In this document: positions 26,122 through 37,350 of the stretch, piece by piece | Position numbering within the stretch: position 1 is the stretch's first letter | How the letters are laid out: each line of letters begins with the position of its first letter | Notes under the pieces: generated by a model | Told to the model about the DNA's origin: nothing | Seen by the model: the letters and a program-made list of their open reading frames with translations, nothing else | Databases searched by the model: none | Position numbers and translations under genes: made by a program | From: Takifugu bimaculatus | Taxonomy: Eukaryota; Chordata; Actinopteri; Tetraodontiformes; Tetraodontidae | DNA: 64,000 bases | Assembly: GCA_004026145.2 (NCBI GenBank) | Contig: CP034977.1 | Span: 2,452,543-2,516,542 of the forward strand | Direction of reading: 5' to 3'

Positions 26122-29100
26122 TAAACCTTTCAAAGTCCACTCTTTCATCACCCATCAGACAGATTCGCTCCACTTGTAGCTGCTTTATTATGGATTCTGT
26201 TTGATGCAGCTCTGGAGGCGGCTGGGCTGTTTATTCCCATTGAACTGGGTTTCTGTGCACAGGGAGCTGGAAAACTAACAGGAGGGATAAAAGGTGGCAG
26301 CAGGATGAGGCAAGGCATGATTGTATGGTGATTTATTAGCGTCCACTGGTTGTAACTGTTTGGCTCACCAGGACGGCGTGAACTCGACGTGGGCGTCGAA
26401 GAATCCCGTCACCTCAGCGGACGCGACCTTCCAGCCCTCGATTCTGGCTCGGATCAGTCCCTCCCTCTTCTGGTTCCTGACGATCTTCACCAGGCCGGGG
26501 TAGCGCTTGTTCACGTACTCCTCCAGTGGCCCCTTCAGCTGCTCTGTGGGGTCAGAATTCATCTAAACCAAATGATCCACGTGCACAACGGCAGCTGCTT
26601 CAAGGTCTTCAGACATTCACGAAAGGGGCCAAGTCAATTTTTTTTAAAAATTACTCATCAGCAGCTTTTTCTTTTCTTCTGTAACTTTCAACCACGGCAC
26701 TGCAAAATTAATTCATTTATCTAACAAGTTCGGAAATAATGTCTGCTCCTCTGATTAACTTTGCATGAGCTTTAAGAAACAGTCAGCCTGGAACCATCTA
26801 TGAAAGACGTGAGGATTAAGAATTGACCATTTCTTTATCAACACATAAAATGTATTCTATTACAGGCAGATGGGAGCGTTCTAATATTAAATTTGCATGC
26901 ATATCTCTATGTTTGAGGAATGAACAAATCATGATAGAAAAAAACATGAGAAGTGCTGAAAAACTCGTGTGAATTAATATCTACATCCATTAAAAGAGCT
27001 TGTCAGCATTGGCATTAGTTTCACTGTGTTCCACTTTATTTTCGGGATTTTGTCAGGCATCAATGTAGCTCCTCGCTCATCATGCTGATTCCCCATTTCA
27101 GCAGCCTCACCAACAACATTCAGCCTCCAGTTTTGGAGATTTAGTCCTGCACATCAGGTCCTGGTCCAAGCATCAGACTACCTGCATTTGTTGTGCACGG
27201 CATCATTATGGTGCAGTGGGTGTGAGCCAGAAAACCAGAGGAATCAAACACGACATTAAAAATAAATTGCATACAAGCGGCCCAAAAAATCATTGAGTAA
27301 AGCTTTGAATTCTCACAAACGCTGCATGACATCATTCACTCACTCACTCACTCTCTCTCTCACACACACATGGGTGTGCATGCTGCATGACGGTGGAGCC
27401 AGAGGACCGGATGTGGCTGTAAATTTGTTTTCCTGCCTCGTCCTCTGCAATCTCAGGGTGAGAGTGGTGCTCTTGGGCAACCAGCACACAGGGGAAAAGG
27501 ACAAAAGATTTACAAGGTTCACCTTTGAGTCTTTCACCCTTTAGATCAGTAAAACTGCTCATTCTGGTAACAGAGGACGATTCTGTGAGGTTCCAAAAAG
27601 CCAAAGAAGCGCTGTCGGTTACAAAACGTGAAAGTCTGTCAAGACTAAATAGAGTGGGAAATGAGTGTATGTGAAATATTGAACAAATCAGCAGTTTCAT
27701 GAGATGTGCTACAGTTAGAGGCTATAGAACAAATCCCATTTATCCTATAAGGACTTGCTCTCGTGTGACTGTTCTCTCTGCCTGCTGCGTGGTCTCATTT
27801 GTACGACAGTCCTCCCCGTCTCTCATCTGCTGTCTCACTTTCTTTATTAGCCAGGTTATTTCCATTCCTCATCCTCTCCTCCTCCCTCACACGTCCATCC
27901 TTCCATGACTTTCGCACCTTTTGTTTCATCTGCCTCTTCCACCGCAGGCTCCCCTCCTCCTCACGCTCCAGACTTTCTTATCCTTTCCCACCTCTCTGCT
28001 CATCTCTCTTGTTGCCCTTCATTTCCCCAAGCCCAGCTTGGCAGCCCTGTCTAATAAATACGAGCGAGGCATCCCTCCTGTGACACCCAATTGTGGTGCC
28101 CCACCCCCCACCCCCCTCCTCTATTGGCCTGCCTGTCGTGCAAAACTTCCAGACCATCAGTCACCTCAGCAAATGTTGGTGCTAGAATGCAACGACCGTG
28201 ACTGTCGCGGAGGCGCTCATCACCTTGTCAGGATGGCAACACCGTAGCAAGAGTTTAATTCATCTGTCCTACATGCATAAAATGTCTCTAAATCTCCACA
28301 GCAACACGCTGCTGCCTCTCCCCAAAGATCAAGTTAGACTTCAGGAAATAACTTTACTGACCGTCGTCGCTGTTGTCGTCCACCAGGATGATTTCTTTGA
28401 GCAGGTGTGCCGGAGTGTGATTGACAGCTGAGTGGACTGAGCGCAGTATCACGGACAGAGCCTCGTTGACGAAGATGAAGATGAGGGAGATCTGCGGCAG
28501 GTCTCGCGGATAGCCGACCTTCCTGCACCTGCCGAGCAACGGAAGCACAGCACACGTTAAAACCCAATACAACCTTAATGTGTCGTGGTGACAGAAGAAG
28601 GCCTGAAGGATGTTCTTAATCACTCAGAGGGCGTTTTTAATTACCGGTACTGCTTAATTTGAAGAGCTCAGGGGAAATCCTGCAGGTTTGTTTGTAAGTG
28701 GGAACACATCCGGTTCCTGTTTTTCCTATGTGGTTCATCTACAATAATGGAGGCAAATACTGCGACTCTTTCTTGTTTCAAAATTAATAAATCAGCAGAG
28801 AAACGGTGAAGGAGCCAAACCACACTGTCACCGAGAACGTGTGCACGTATCACGAATGAAGAACAGGAGGAGGCGGGATGGTGCAAATCAGTGCGGGAGG
28901 AGTGTGAAGCAGAGGGGACGAGAACAGCGTGAAGGATAACAAGCGTGATGGTGTGAACTTGTTATGTTACAGCTCCAGAGAATGTTCTGGCTGTGAGAGT
29001 CAGCTCGTCCCCTCACGGTGCTGCAGGTCCTCAATGGCTGCAAAGCCACGCTAACGCGGCTGTGTCTATTTTCACAATGTGCATCTGGAGAGTAAATGTT

Positions 29101-30877
29101 CTAAGAAAGCAGACTTAAACATCAGACAAACACTCACAGTATTAGATTTTTTTTTCCAAATACATTTCTCTTGCTTTCATCTGCTCGCCGCCACCTCGGC
29201 AGACTGGTGGCAACAGACAAAGAGTGGAGACTGAAGCTGCCGCTAAGCCTGGAGATACCACGCCCCAACACGCTTCACACCTCACTTTCATCCCGCCAAC
29301 AAAAACGAGCCCTCCAGTAACAAATGAGTGCACTGGGTTGTGACACACACACACGTAGATGTGGCAGCAATGTGGCGAGAGATCTCTTTAATAGCCGATT
29401 GTAAAATGGAGAGATGTTCCATCCTTAACAGCAGACTTGTGCAGACCGACACACGTATGTGAGGGCATGTGGCGTGCACGTTTTCTTTTACATGTGCATT
29501 GGAAAGGCAGAGGTCAGATGGACGCGGAGCACCAGAGAGGAAGCAACACATGTTTACAGCAAGAAACAGACTCATGCTGCCATTCATGGCACCAACAACG
29601 TGCTCAAGGCTTTAGCGAGGTGTTCTGGGTCTCTAATCATCAGCTGATGTACGCACTTGCCAGGGCCGGTGGTCTGGTATGGTCCGGTCCAGAGAGATTC
29701 TGTCACTGAGGTACGCGTTGTAGCCGTACTTCTCTCTCAGGTATTTAGCGTCGCTCTCCTCAGCCGGTGACAGAGTGGCAGGAAGACCGCCTTTACCTCG
29801 ACCCCCGAAGCCCTCGATCAGACCCAGCGATTTGGACAGACCTGCGTGAGACAAACAAGATCACATGTCAAGAAAAAGCACAAATAACTATGCATCAGTG
29901 GCAAACCTAATGACAGGGGCTGGATTGTTGCTTCACCGCTGGAACACAAGGTCTTGATCTGTGTATGAAGCCTGACACTTCAGTAACGAAGGTCAAAATG
30001 AATCTCCGGGGATTCACCTTTTAAAATCAGGGTTAAGAACAGCTTCTCTGTGCGACTGCATTTTAGTGGGCGGCAGTCTGACTAAATGGTCCACAAATCC
30101 ATGATCACTCTTTAGCTTTGAGATTACACATTTAAATGGCACCTTATTGCACCACATACGTCATTAGGTCTCCCACCAGATCATTTCCTTGAAAGACCTG
30201 CATCTTTCTGTGTTCGTCTGCACATCTATCTCACTTTAAACAGTTGCTTTTTATCCAAGGTAGTTTTCTCTGTCAACTGGACTGGGTTTCTTCTCTTGAA
30301 GACGTTTCGCCTTCTATCCAGAAGGCTTCTTCAGTTCTGAAATCGCTGGGGAGACAGCTTGAAAATATATAGCCCCTGTGGACCATCTGCATGCTAATGA
30401 TCTGGGTGGTCACCTGAGAGTCGTTAGGAGGGTCGTTGGTCGGGTCATTAGCATGCAAATGGTCCACAGGGGCTATATATTTTCAAGCTCTCTCCCCAGC
30501 GATTTCAGAACTGAAGAAGCCTTCTGGATAGAAGGAGAAACGTCTTCAAGAGAAGAAACCCAGTCCAGTTGACAGAGAAAACTACCTTGGATACAATGAC
30601 CCGGATGACTGAGAATTTACACAGACAATTGCTTTTTACCATTCAGCTGCCTGTACACTACATCCTCCAGGGAGCTGAGCCTCTTCAGCAGCACATCATG
30701 GCTCATGCTGGGTCCCTGCGCCGTTCCGTTGCTTCGGGGCCTCCTGCCGTCAGCCGCAGCCTCCGCGCCGCCTTGGAAGGTGCGTGTGTTGCACTTGGCC
30801 CAGAAAGTCATGAATCCAGCGACGGCGAGCACGTTCAGCACCACTAAAACTCTCCATCTTCTGAACACAAAAGCCAT
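24234..30877 (-). CDS. galnt17: Polypeptide N-acetylgalactosaminyltransferase 17 (11 exons)
   Basis: Exons (gene order): 30877-30640, 29841-29657, 28528-28362, 26543-26369, 26082-25885, 25811-25694, 25561-25376, 25291-25154, 25077-24982, 24618-24457, 24368-24234; about 599 residues (human 598). The layout is that of a type II Golgi protein: short cytosolic end, hydrophobic anchor at about 8-26, stem, GT-A catalytic domain, and a ricin-type lectin domain from about 460 with QMTW and GQRW (QxW) motifs. The metal-binding DxH is D246-A-H248. The usual WGGEN is YGGEN (350-354), marking the Y subfamily (GALNT8/9/17/18), whose enzyme activity is weak or undetected in published work. The EGFGGRGKGGLPATL stretch distinguishes GALNT17 from GALNT9 and 18. 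Oddities: a GC donor after exon 5, a one-base phase conflict between exons 2 and 3, a foldback element in intron 1, and a gene body of only 6.6 kb. It converges on caln1. Confidence 0.95.
25883..25886 (-). other. galnt17: GC-type 5' splice site of galnt17 intron 5
   Basis: Exon 5 must end ATC AG to join G ACT CCT of exon 6 (starting at 25811) and give the family sequence PIR-TPAMIG. The intron then starts GCATGA (25884 down) and ends ATGCCAG, making a GC-AG intron of 73 nt. There is no GT at or near the required position. GC-AG introns are a known minor U2-type class. Confidence 0.8.
26089..26118 (-). repeat. (GT)15 tract abutting the galnt17 exon 5 acceptor
   Basis: Read on the gene strand this is a 15-unit GT tract ending only a few bases before the TTGACAG acceptor (exon starts 26082). 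It replaces the usual pyrimidine tract. The layout resembles the (TG)m(T)n tract before human CFTR exon 9. Confidence 0.9.
26544..28361 (-). other. galnt17 intron 3
   Basis: Intron of 1.8 kb (donor GTCAGT, acceptor GACCCCACAG). It contains a C/T-rich segment at about 27780-28110 and a mixed CT/CA run at 27340-27370. No exon, RNA gene or transposon was recognised. Confidence 0.65.
28529..29656 (-). other. galnt17 intron 2
   Basis: Intron of about 1.1 kb. Nothing coding or repetitive was recognised apart from a short CA run near 29343-29353. Its 5' end is uncertain by two bases because of the phase conflict at the exon 2 donor. Confidence 0.6.
29650..29662 (-). other. galnt17: galnt17 exon 2 donor with phase conflict
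   Basis: A GT donor after CAA (exon end 29657) leaves phase 0, but the only canonical acceptor before CRKVGYPRD (AG at 29530-29529, exon start 28528) needs two bases carried over. Using GC two bases further on (exon end 29655) restores frame and inserts one Val. Alternatively the reference carries one extra base here. Homology to human RPTK-CKEL favours no inserted residue. Confidence 0.6.
30252..30593. mobile_element. Foldback (MITE-like) element with 149-bp inverted arms
   Basis: The two arms, 30252-30400 and 30445-30593, are reverse complements with about three mismatches in 149 (near 98%). A 44-nt unpaired spacer separates them. Outer ends read TA-TCCAAGG ... CCTTGGA-TA, compatible with a TA target duplication as in Tc1/mariner-type MITEs. 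The arms contain no protein frame. The element lies in galnt17 intron 1 and ends 46 nt from the exon 1 donor. Alternatively it may be two copies of one fish repeat inserted head to head. The family name cannot be settled from the sequence alone. Confidence 0.85.
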
Positions 30878-31500
30878 TTAAAAAGTCCGGGTTCTGGATG
30901 CCAGCAGGGGTGTTGGGACGGGAGAGGCTCCGGAGAAAGTGTCACGGATTCAGGGTTTGCCTGGGATGTGGACAGGATCAGTTCAAGTTAATGAACACGC
31001 GCCGGGGATCAGCACTGAATAAGGTACTATCATTTAAAGCAGATCTCGTCACACATGCTGCTCGTTTACCTTTCGGTACCGGGTTATTTTAGGTGGAATC
31101 CTCCTGGGTGAGGAAAATTGGGGCACCTGGCCATCAGCGCACATCCGTGACACCCTCAGCGCTAAAAACCCGGCGTTTAATTCATGCAGAAGATATCGCA
31201 CATAATTCAGATATAAAGAAGCAGTGTGGAAAAGATCATCCGACTCTTCTTCCCCCCCTCTGCGTCTAATAGAAAGCAGCAGTGGCTGAACGCGCGTCCG
31301 AAAATCCCCGCAGATGCACCGGGAGACGCATCCCCGAGTGTCCGGCCAAGCCTTCAGCACCTGAGACGTTGCTCATGCATCATCCTCCGCCCTCCAACAG
31401 TCCCAATCTGAGGCGGCGGCGGCTCTGGCGGTGCATCCTCCTCCTCCGTGGATCCGGGGACGCAGCAGAAGCAGAGAAATGCCCGCCGGCTCCGTCACAT
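30878..31500 (-). promoter_or_regulatory. galnt17: CpG-rich galnt17 promoter and 5' UTR region
   Basis: CpG density and GC content rise sharply from galnt17 exon 1 out to about 31500, including a GGCGGCGGCGG run near 31412-31424 and a CCAAT box on the gene strand near 31121-31125. No TATA box is evident, suggesting a dispersed CpG-island promoter. The start codon at 30877 has T at -3 and G at +4, a weak-to-moderate context. It is chosen because the anchor and stem align to human GALNT17 from residue 1. TSS position is not determined. Confidence 0.55.
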
Positions 31501-33911
31501 TTCCTCCCAATTTAGTGAGCGCATTCCAAAGCCTTCCTGTTATTCTGCACGCCCTTCTGGTTTGTTGCGCCCGTTATTTCCTCTGATTGTCCAGCCCACA
31601 CAGCTCAACGGAGGCGCCGTGAAAAACGTGGAATGGATCCGGCGGCGCTTTATCCTACGGAGTACCCTATGTCTATTTATTTATTTATTTATTTGGGTGG
31701 GGGTGGTTAGGGTGGGTAAGCGCCTGGGGGGGTTCTTTTACTTTTGTGTGCTTCTCTTGAACGGCTGTAATGTAGAATTGTTCAATTTATATATTATCCA
31801 ATTAAATCCATGGATGAGTTGTGACAGGGAAGAACAAAACATGTTTACATAGGACATTATTGCTAGAAAAGTGAGCAAAGGCCTTATCCTGGACGTGGTG
31901 AAAGAAACTGATGTACAAGTGCACCCTAAATGAGTGATGTTGCGGAAAAGAGTTTGGGTTTGTTTTTTAACCAACACCCTGATTATAATCCTAAAGTGAT
32001 GAAGTTCGGGAACCATCCAGAGGATGGCGCTGTTTGCCAAGAACATGTAATCTTTCATTTCACAGCGTCCCTCTGCAGAAATGGGTCACCCAGCCAACCC
32101 AGATGAATCAAAGAGCTCAGGAACTCAGCAGTTTAGCTGTGACACATGCCAACTGTGATCTGCCAGCAAGCCGGCAGGACCGGCAGCTTCTGAGAACGTG
32201 TGCGACAGAGAGAGGAGTGTGGCAGGCAGATGTATGGGGAGATCAAAAACAGCTCCGGATTGCGTGAGAAGACTTGAGAATCGGGAACATCAAGGGGAGG
32301 AGAGCGGCGGGGAGACATGCACGAGAAGGTAGACAGAGATGCAAAAAGGAGAGAGGATAAAAGGCGGGAGGAGAGCCTCAGCAATGGGGAGGAATCGAAA
32401 TTCAAAGGGAAGAGAGACCCAAAAGCAGCAGCGAGAGGCACGCTGAGAAGCAGGAGAGAACAAAAGAGAGGAAAAGAGGCGAGAGAGATTGGGTGACAGC
32501 AGCAGGTAACAGAGAGGCGTAAGAGTAGATTTGAATTGATATTTGTTGAAGAAGTGAACATGATAGTCCAAAGCACTCTTTTCAGGCACTCGGGTTCCTG
32601 CGGAGGAGCTGGTCAGGTGACAGGCGGTCTGTGTGTGACACGGCCAAGTCACCAAGGTCCTGAGAAACGTGAATATCCTGATGCTCCTGATTACGAGGGA
32701 GCAGCAGTACAAAGTTGTACAAACCCCAGACTAAAGCAGCCGTAGTGGCAGAAATATGACGAGCAGGAGGAGAAGCAGGAGGCTCCATTAGGGTATGCAG
32801 GGTGGCAGGGACGAGGAGGCAGAGGGGTGGCGGTGGGCCGGCATGGACGCGAGGCCTTTCACAAGGATCTTGTGAGTAGTTTGGCGAGTCCTGAACAGCA
32901 CGTGTGAAAGTCTGGCAGGAGCGATAAAGGGAATTAGCTCTGCACAAGTTAATACTATTGTCCACAGTACTTGATGAGCCAGGCCGGAGTGTGTGAAGTT
33001 AATCACTGCACCGTGGGGAAGGGGGCAATGTGATCCCAGCTCTGCATCTGTCTATCCCCAAAGCTTGTTGCAGCGATGCAATGCTGCACTCACGGCAGCG
33101 TCTGTGGCTCCAGCCAGCTGACGAAAAGACCAAATGACCTTCAGAGTGGCTCCAGCGGGGGATCAGAGGAGCACATGGCAGTGGGGTGACATTATCTCGC
33201 CAGGCTCATTGGGAGGTTGAGCTGGGGGGGGTGACGCCGCCGGGCGTTTGATTAGAGGCTGCAAGGTCGCCATGCTTTTCATCAAATTTTTAACATTTCA
33301 TCTGAGGGTTGGTTCATTTTCTGGTTTGTTCTGGTGCGAGTTTGCAGCGCTGCCAGGTTTCCTCCCACCAGCCCCTGCAAACAAACTGGTTTTTGATAGT
33401 TGGAAATCAAATAATGTCCATCTGTTCATTTTTTTTTTAACGGTTGTGATGCATAAATCTTCAGAGTGGTTGACAGAACTGTGACTTTAAATCCATGTGG
33501 GCTGACGGATCGTTGGGTTTCTTGGCTCTAATTTAAGATGTCCTACTTCTCCTACTATAGTGCCGTAGGGCTTCAGGGGAAAAGGAGCCAGCAATGCACA
33601 TCTGTGATGTTGCTTTGTTAACTTTGCTCACAGTCAGGGTTGCTCCAACATGATCCAAGTTTAGTTTTAACTTACCGACACTGTAAAAACATACACCCAG
33701 CTTGAAATCTGCAGCAGCTTCGCAGATGTGCAGCACCGGATTTTGGAATATAGCTGATATTTTTGTGCTTTCTAATATTATTTAATTTGAAGAGCAAGGT
33801 CCTGATTGCAAATCAAGGTCACATCTTTTTAAACTTCCTTTAACCTACCTTCTGATCTTTTCCATACAAAAAGAAATTAATCAGATCATCAACATTAATC
33901 TTCCAAAAGTA
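31501..33911. other. Intergenic region between galnt17 and rhbdd1
   Basis: No gene is recognised. Contents: a TTTA tetranucleotide run at about 31671-31694, and a strongly purine-biased plus strand at about 32270-32520 (GAGA/GGAG-rich) that gives spurious long frames on the other strand. The rest is featureless to the eye. Confidence 0.6.
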
Positions 33912-33917
33912 TTTATT
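33912..33917 (-). terminator. Distal candidate polyadenylation signal of rhbdd1
   Basis: AATAAA on the minus strand, about 680 nt after the stop codon. A proximal candidate lies at 34466-34471, about 130 nt after the stop. Either would give a short 3' UTR. The stretch between contains no other feature. Confidence 0.45.
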
Positions 33918-34597
33918 ACAAATTTACCAGTACAAAACCCAAATGTGCCTTGTATAATATGACACTCGGGTATTTGGTAATACAAAAGAAAACCCAACAG
34001 GATCATTTCAGCTTTGACCTGCAACACAGTGCCTTTCAGATTTGCCATTCTACCAACTCCCAGAATTCCATCTACATTAGCATTAAATGTTCAAATGTTA
34101 CCGTCATTTCTGCCGGATGCAATCCCTCGTTTTCCGATACTGTGCGGCCCTCCGCAGACTTGCTTTTGAACGTCTCTGTTCTGGAGGGGAGACTCATTTA
34201 ATGTCTGTTAGAATTAATTCCTTAACAATCAAACTCAGGTAATGCAGCTCAGGACAGATAAGCCCAGAGATTTTAAAGGCTTAAGCTGCTGATAGTGCGC
34301 CTGTGCTTACAGGGAAAGCTAGCTCTTAATTTCCACATTAAGCGCCTGCAGCACTGTGAATCTGGAGTGACCGACGGGGCATAACCTCATCCAGCGGATG
34401 CGTTTCTGGAGCGCCTTCAAAATAGATTTAAATCAATAAATTTGAGGGTAAGCCCCCTTAAAGTTTTTATTTAAGTGCATTCCAGTGCAGAGCAGAAGCA
34501 CCCAGTTGTTAAATGTCTGTCTGCAGCTTCTCCTCACCCTGTGTGACGTTTGGACCAGGAAATGAAACAGTCCTGTTCTGCTGTTGCATCCCAGAGT

Positions 34598-36645
34598 TCA
34601 GCTATCAAACCTCCTTAGTCTCCGCTGCCTGATTTCTTCAGCTATTGCCTCCTCAGGAGAGGAGAAACCGTAAGGTGGAGGAGCTCCTCTGTGGTTGGTC
34701 TGACCTACAGAAACAAGTAATCTGCTATTACTGGAAATAAGTGCAATGCATCAAGTGAAATTTAATAAGAAATAATGTCTCAATTCTGCACCCTGTCCTG
34801 CCTTACCCCTGTCATACAGACTGTTTCTAATGGCCGCTTCTATCTGCTCCTCCTCTGTCAGCCCACCTGTGTAGGATTCGTTTGGATTTGGTGCATAATT
34901 TGGTGCATAATTCTGCTGGTGTCTGGGATGCCCTCCGTACCCGGTGCTGTACCCTGCAGACAAACATGATATCTGAATATCTATAATAAAATATTAAAGG
35001 TTAAGGCTGACGCTTCCTCTTCTCTTACTCTACCTCCAAGAGATCCTATGAAAAGAGCGATTCAAGAGTCTGGTAACTTTGGTATGACACAGAAGGTCTG
35101 AGATGAGGAAATGTGATCAAATCTTTTTTGATGAACAATTAAAAGATGGGTAAAACAACACCAAAAACAAACTGCATGGAAAAAAGCTCCATATTATCTC
35201 CACTGGTGATGGACAGATGGAGGTGATGATATACCTCACCCATCACAAGTTGTATACACCCCATTCTGTTATTATAGTTTATAAAAAGGACTGACCTGAA
35301 GTGCCTGAGCCGTAGTTTCCTCCAGCAGTGGGTGTATCCATTGGAAGTGACGAAGCCTGATGCAAACATTTAATTAAAACAGAGCAAAATGCTGGACGCG
35401 TTCACTAAAGGTTACATGACGAATCATGACAGAATCACACGTATTGTGGGTGGACAGTGAATTTTTAAATTTCGAAGAACGTTGAGAGGCCAGACCTGCA
35501 CATCTCTTCATGATGGTCTTTAGTGGTCCAACAGTGTAGAGCAGGCCCACCACGATACCCGACAGATGACCAATCAATGAAGTCCTGATGAAGCACAGAC
35601 CATAATAATCACTACAGCTAATATAAAACCACATGAGTATTTCCTTTAGATATAGGATTTCTGTTAAAACTGAAACCATAAAACTCGCAATGTGCGCCCC
35701 CTAGTCCAAACCGTTTAACCTGTTGTCTATAGAACTGCATGTGAGCGCGAGTACAGATTCTCCTTAGAAACTCACCCAGGCGCAGTTATGTGTATCAGCA
35801 CTAGCTCTACCCAGCTAGCATAGCGATTAGATATAGGTAAACCCATCACATAGGTCGTGCCTCCAGGGTAATAATGGTTATTGATCACCTTCAGAGCAAA
35901 AAGAACCCCTAAAAACAAATAAGGACAAAATCACATAAGTTAATAATATCAGGTTTTCACACTGTTAATAAAGTTTACAAATTGAGTTCCAATTTTTCTT
36001 TAGACATCTGTAAGATCATACTTTTGTGTATTTATCTGTCTGTGAAAATAGAGATTTAAAAAAATGTACAGTATATAGTCAATTATAACTTCCTATAACC
36101 ATTACAATCAACTTCTTAATTTACCTGAGAAGCCAACAGCACACTGCATATTGTATGACTGATCCTGGGTAAGCTCTGCTAACAGAGTTTCCAAGGCCAG
36201 ATACACCACCCCAGTGAGAAGGGAGAAAACTGAGAGCAGGTAGAGGAACCAGGCTCCACCCAGGCGTCTCTCCAGTCGAACGCCTTTCCAAAGAAATGAC
36301 ACCATGTTGAAGTAGAGGTGAAAATCATCAGCATGGTGCAATGGAGACAACAGAAGACGGTGCCATTCTTTAAACCAGTACGCCCGCTGGACACTCACAC
36401 AGGCCTACAACAGAGAGACACAGGAACCAAAAGTTAATAGATTAATACTTTAAGGGAATCATCCATTTCATATTGTTAAGTTAATGAAATACCTGCATAA
36501 GTGGAGCTGCTGGAAACAGAAACAGATACACGTTGAGTCCCAGAACAGCCAGCGTTACTGGGGGGATCTTGTCCAGACCCACCTGGAAAAGCTGGGAGGC
36601 CAAGAGCAGCAAACCCAGATGGGATCCTCTCTGTCTGTTTCTCAT
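34598..36645 (-). CDS. rhbdd1: Rhomboid protease RHBDD1/RHBDL4 (7 coding exons), one-base frame break
   Basis: Coding exons (gene order): 36645-36493, 36404-36125, 35908-35776, 35584-35496, 35356-35296, 34953-34807, 34704-34598; about 322 residues if the frame break is bridged (human 315). The start MRNRQRGSHLGLLL aligns with human MQRRSRG. The rhomboid core is intact: HADDFHLYFNM, catalytic Ser144 in GFSG and catalytic His195 in LIGHLSG, the same numbers as human RHBDL4. The cytosolic tail carries a ubiquitin-interacting motif (LTEEEQIEAAIRNSL) and an arginine-rich p97/VCP-binding end (RRLRRFDS). Known role: ER intramembrane protease acting in ER-associated degradation with VCP. Splice sites are GT-AG. 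The frame of exon 6 cannot be read through without skipping one base, detailed separately. A non-coding first exon lies near 37032. The gene is divergent from eml2. Confidence 0.93.
35296..35356 (-). other. rhbdd1: rhbdd1 exon 6 with apparent +1 frameshift
   Basis: The exon enters with one carried base, giving GFVTSNGY, which matches human GFSSSVGY. It must leave with one base for exon 7 (GYSTGYGG), which requires the frame reading GGNYGSGTSG (human QYYFNSSGSSG). The two frames differ by one extra base, most simply in the CCC of ACACCCACTG near 35327. Without correction translation stops in exon 7, losing the ubiquitin-interacting and VCP-binding motifs. Confidence 0.75.
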
Positions 36646-36668
36646 TCTGATACTTTTTGAGCTCACTC

Positions 36669-37350
36669 TCTGAATATTTAGAGTAGAAAATAAGGAAAAT
36701 GGTGTGGTCATAATTTTGAAATGCTTGTGTAAAACGCAGCCAGATAAAATCTTTTTAAAATACTTTATATTACCGTTATAGTAGATATTGGAAGGTAAAA
36801 GTATGCATAAAAGTTGCAATGAGCCCTTTATATATAAATGTTAACAGTATGATCACTATAAAGTTGAACTTAAAAAAACAGTTATCTTTCATAATCACAC
36901 GTGTCCTTATTTTAAATTAAATCCATACAACTTTATATAGAATCTATTGTAAACAATATTGTCCAGGTTGAATTTAAATTCACAATTATCAACGTTCAGA
37001 TATCCAAATTTCAAGTTAAAAACGTACTTACAGTTTAGTCTTTCGCTTTACTTCCGTATGTGATGCGTCGGCTACCGTTAACGCTAATGCGCTAAACTTT
37101 TTTGTTTTACTCGCCTTATTTTACAGCCACTGCGCTTGAAGATGATTTAGAGACGCGTTTTACCTAGTTTTATCTGCGATCAAGTCACACGTCAGCTCAG
37201 TGTATGACTACGAATTTCATCATTTCTAGTTATTTCTGGTAAACGCCAGACACAACATGCTGACAAGCATGAGTTCCTGTCACGTGATCACAACAGCCCT
37301 GACGCATGCGCATTGCGACTTACCTTCTTCGGCTTTTGGTTAAGTTGGTT
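36669..37350 (-). promoter_or_regulatory. rhbdd1: rhbdd1 promoter, non-coding exon 1 and 5' UTR intron
   Basis: A donor ACT|GTAAGTA at 37032/37031 and an acceptor ATATTCAG at 36670 (coding exon begins 36669) define a 5' UTR intron of about 360 nt. Upstream in gene direction are an ETS word ACGGAAGT (37050-37057), a CACGTG E-box (37281-37286) and an NRF1-type palindrome GCATGCGC (304-311 of the 37 kb block, i.e. 37304-37311). No TATA box is seen. This is a typical housekeeping promoter set. TSS is not determined. Confidence 0.6.

Noticed and set aside
30273..30572. Two overlapping frames encoding near-identical peptides on opposite strands
   Set aside because: They are the two arms of the foldback element, not genes. 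The shared peptide is a by-product of the inverted repeat.
32133..32712. Minus-strand frames of 140-147 codons rich in Ser/Leu/Pro
   Set aside because: Produced by a purine-biased plus strand. No splice sites, motifs or family match.
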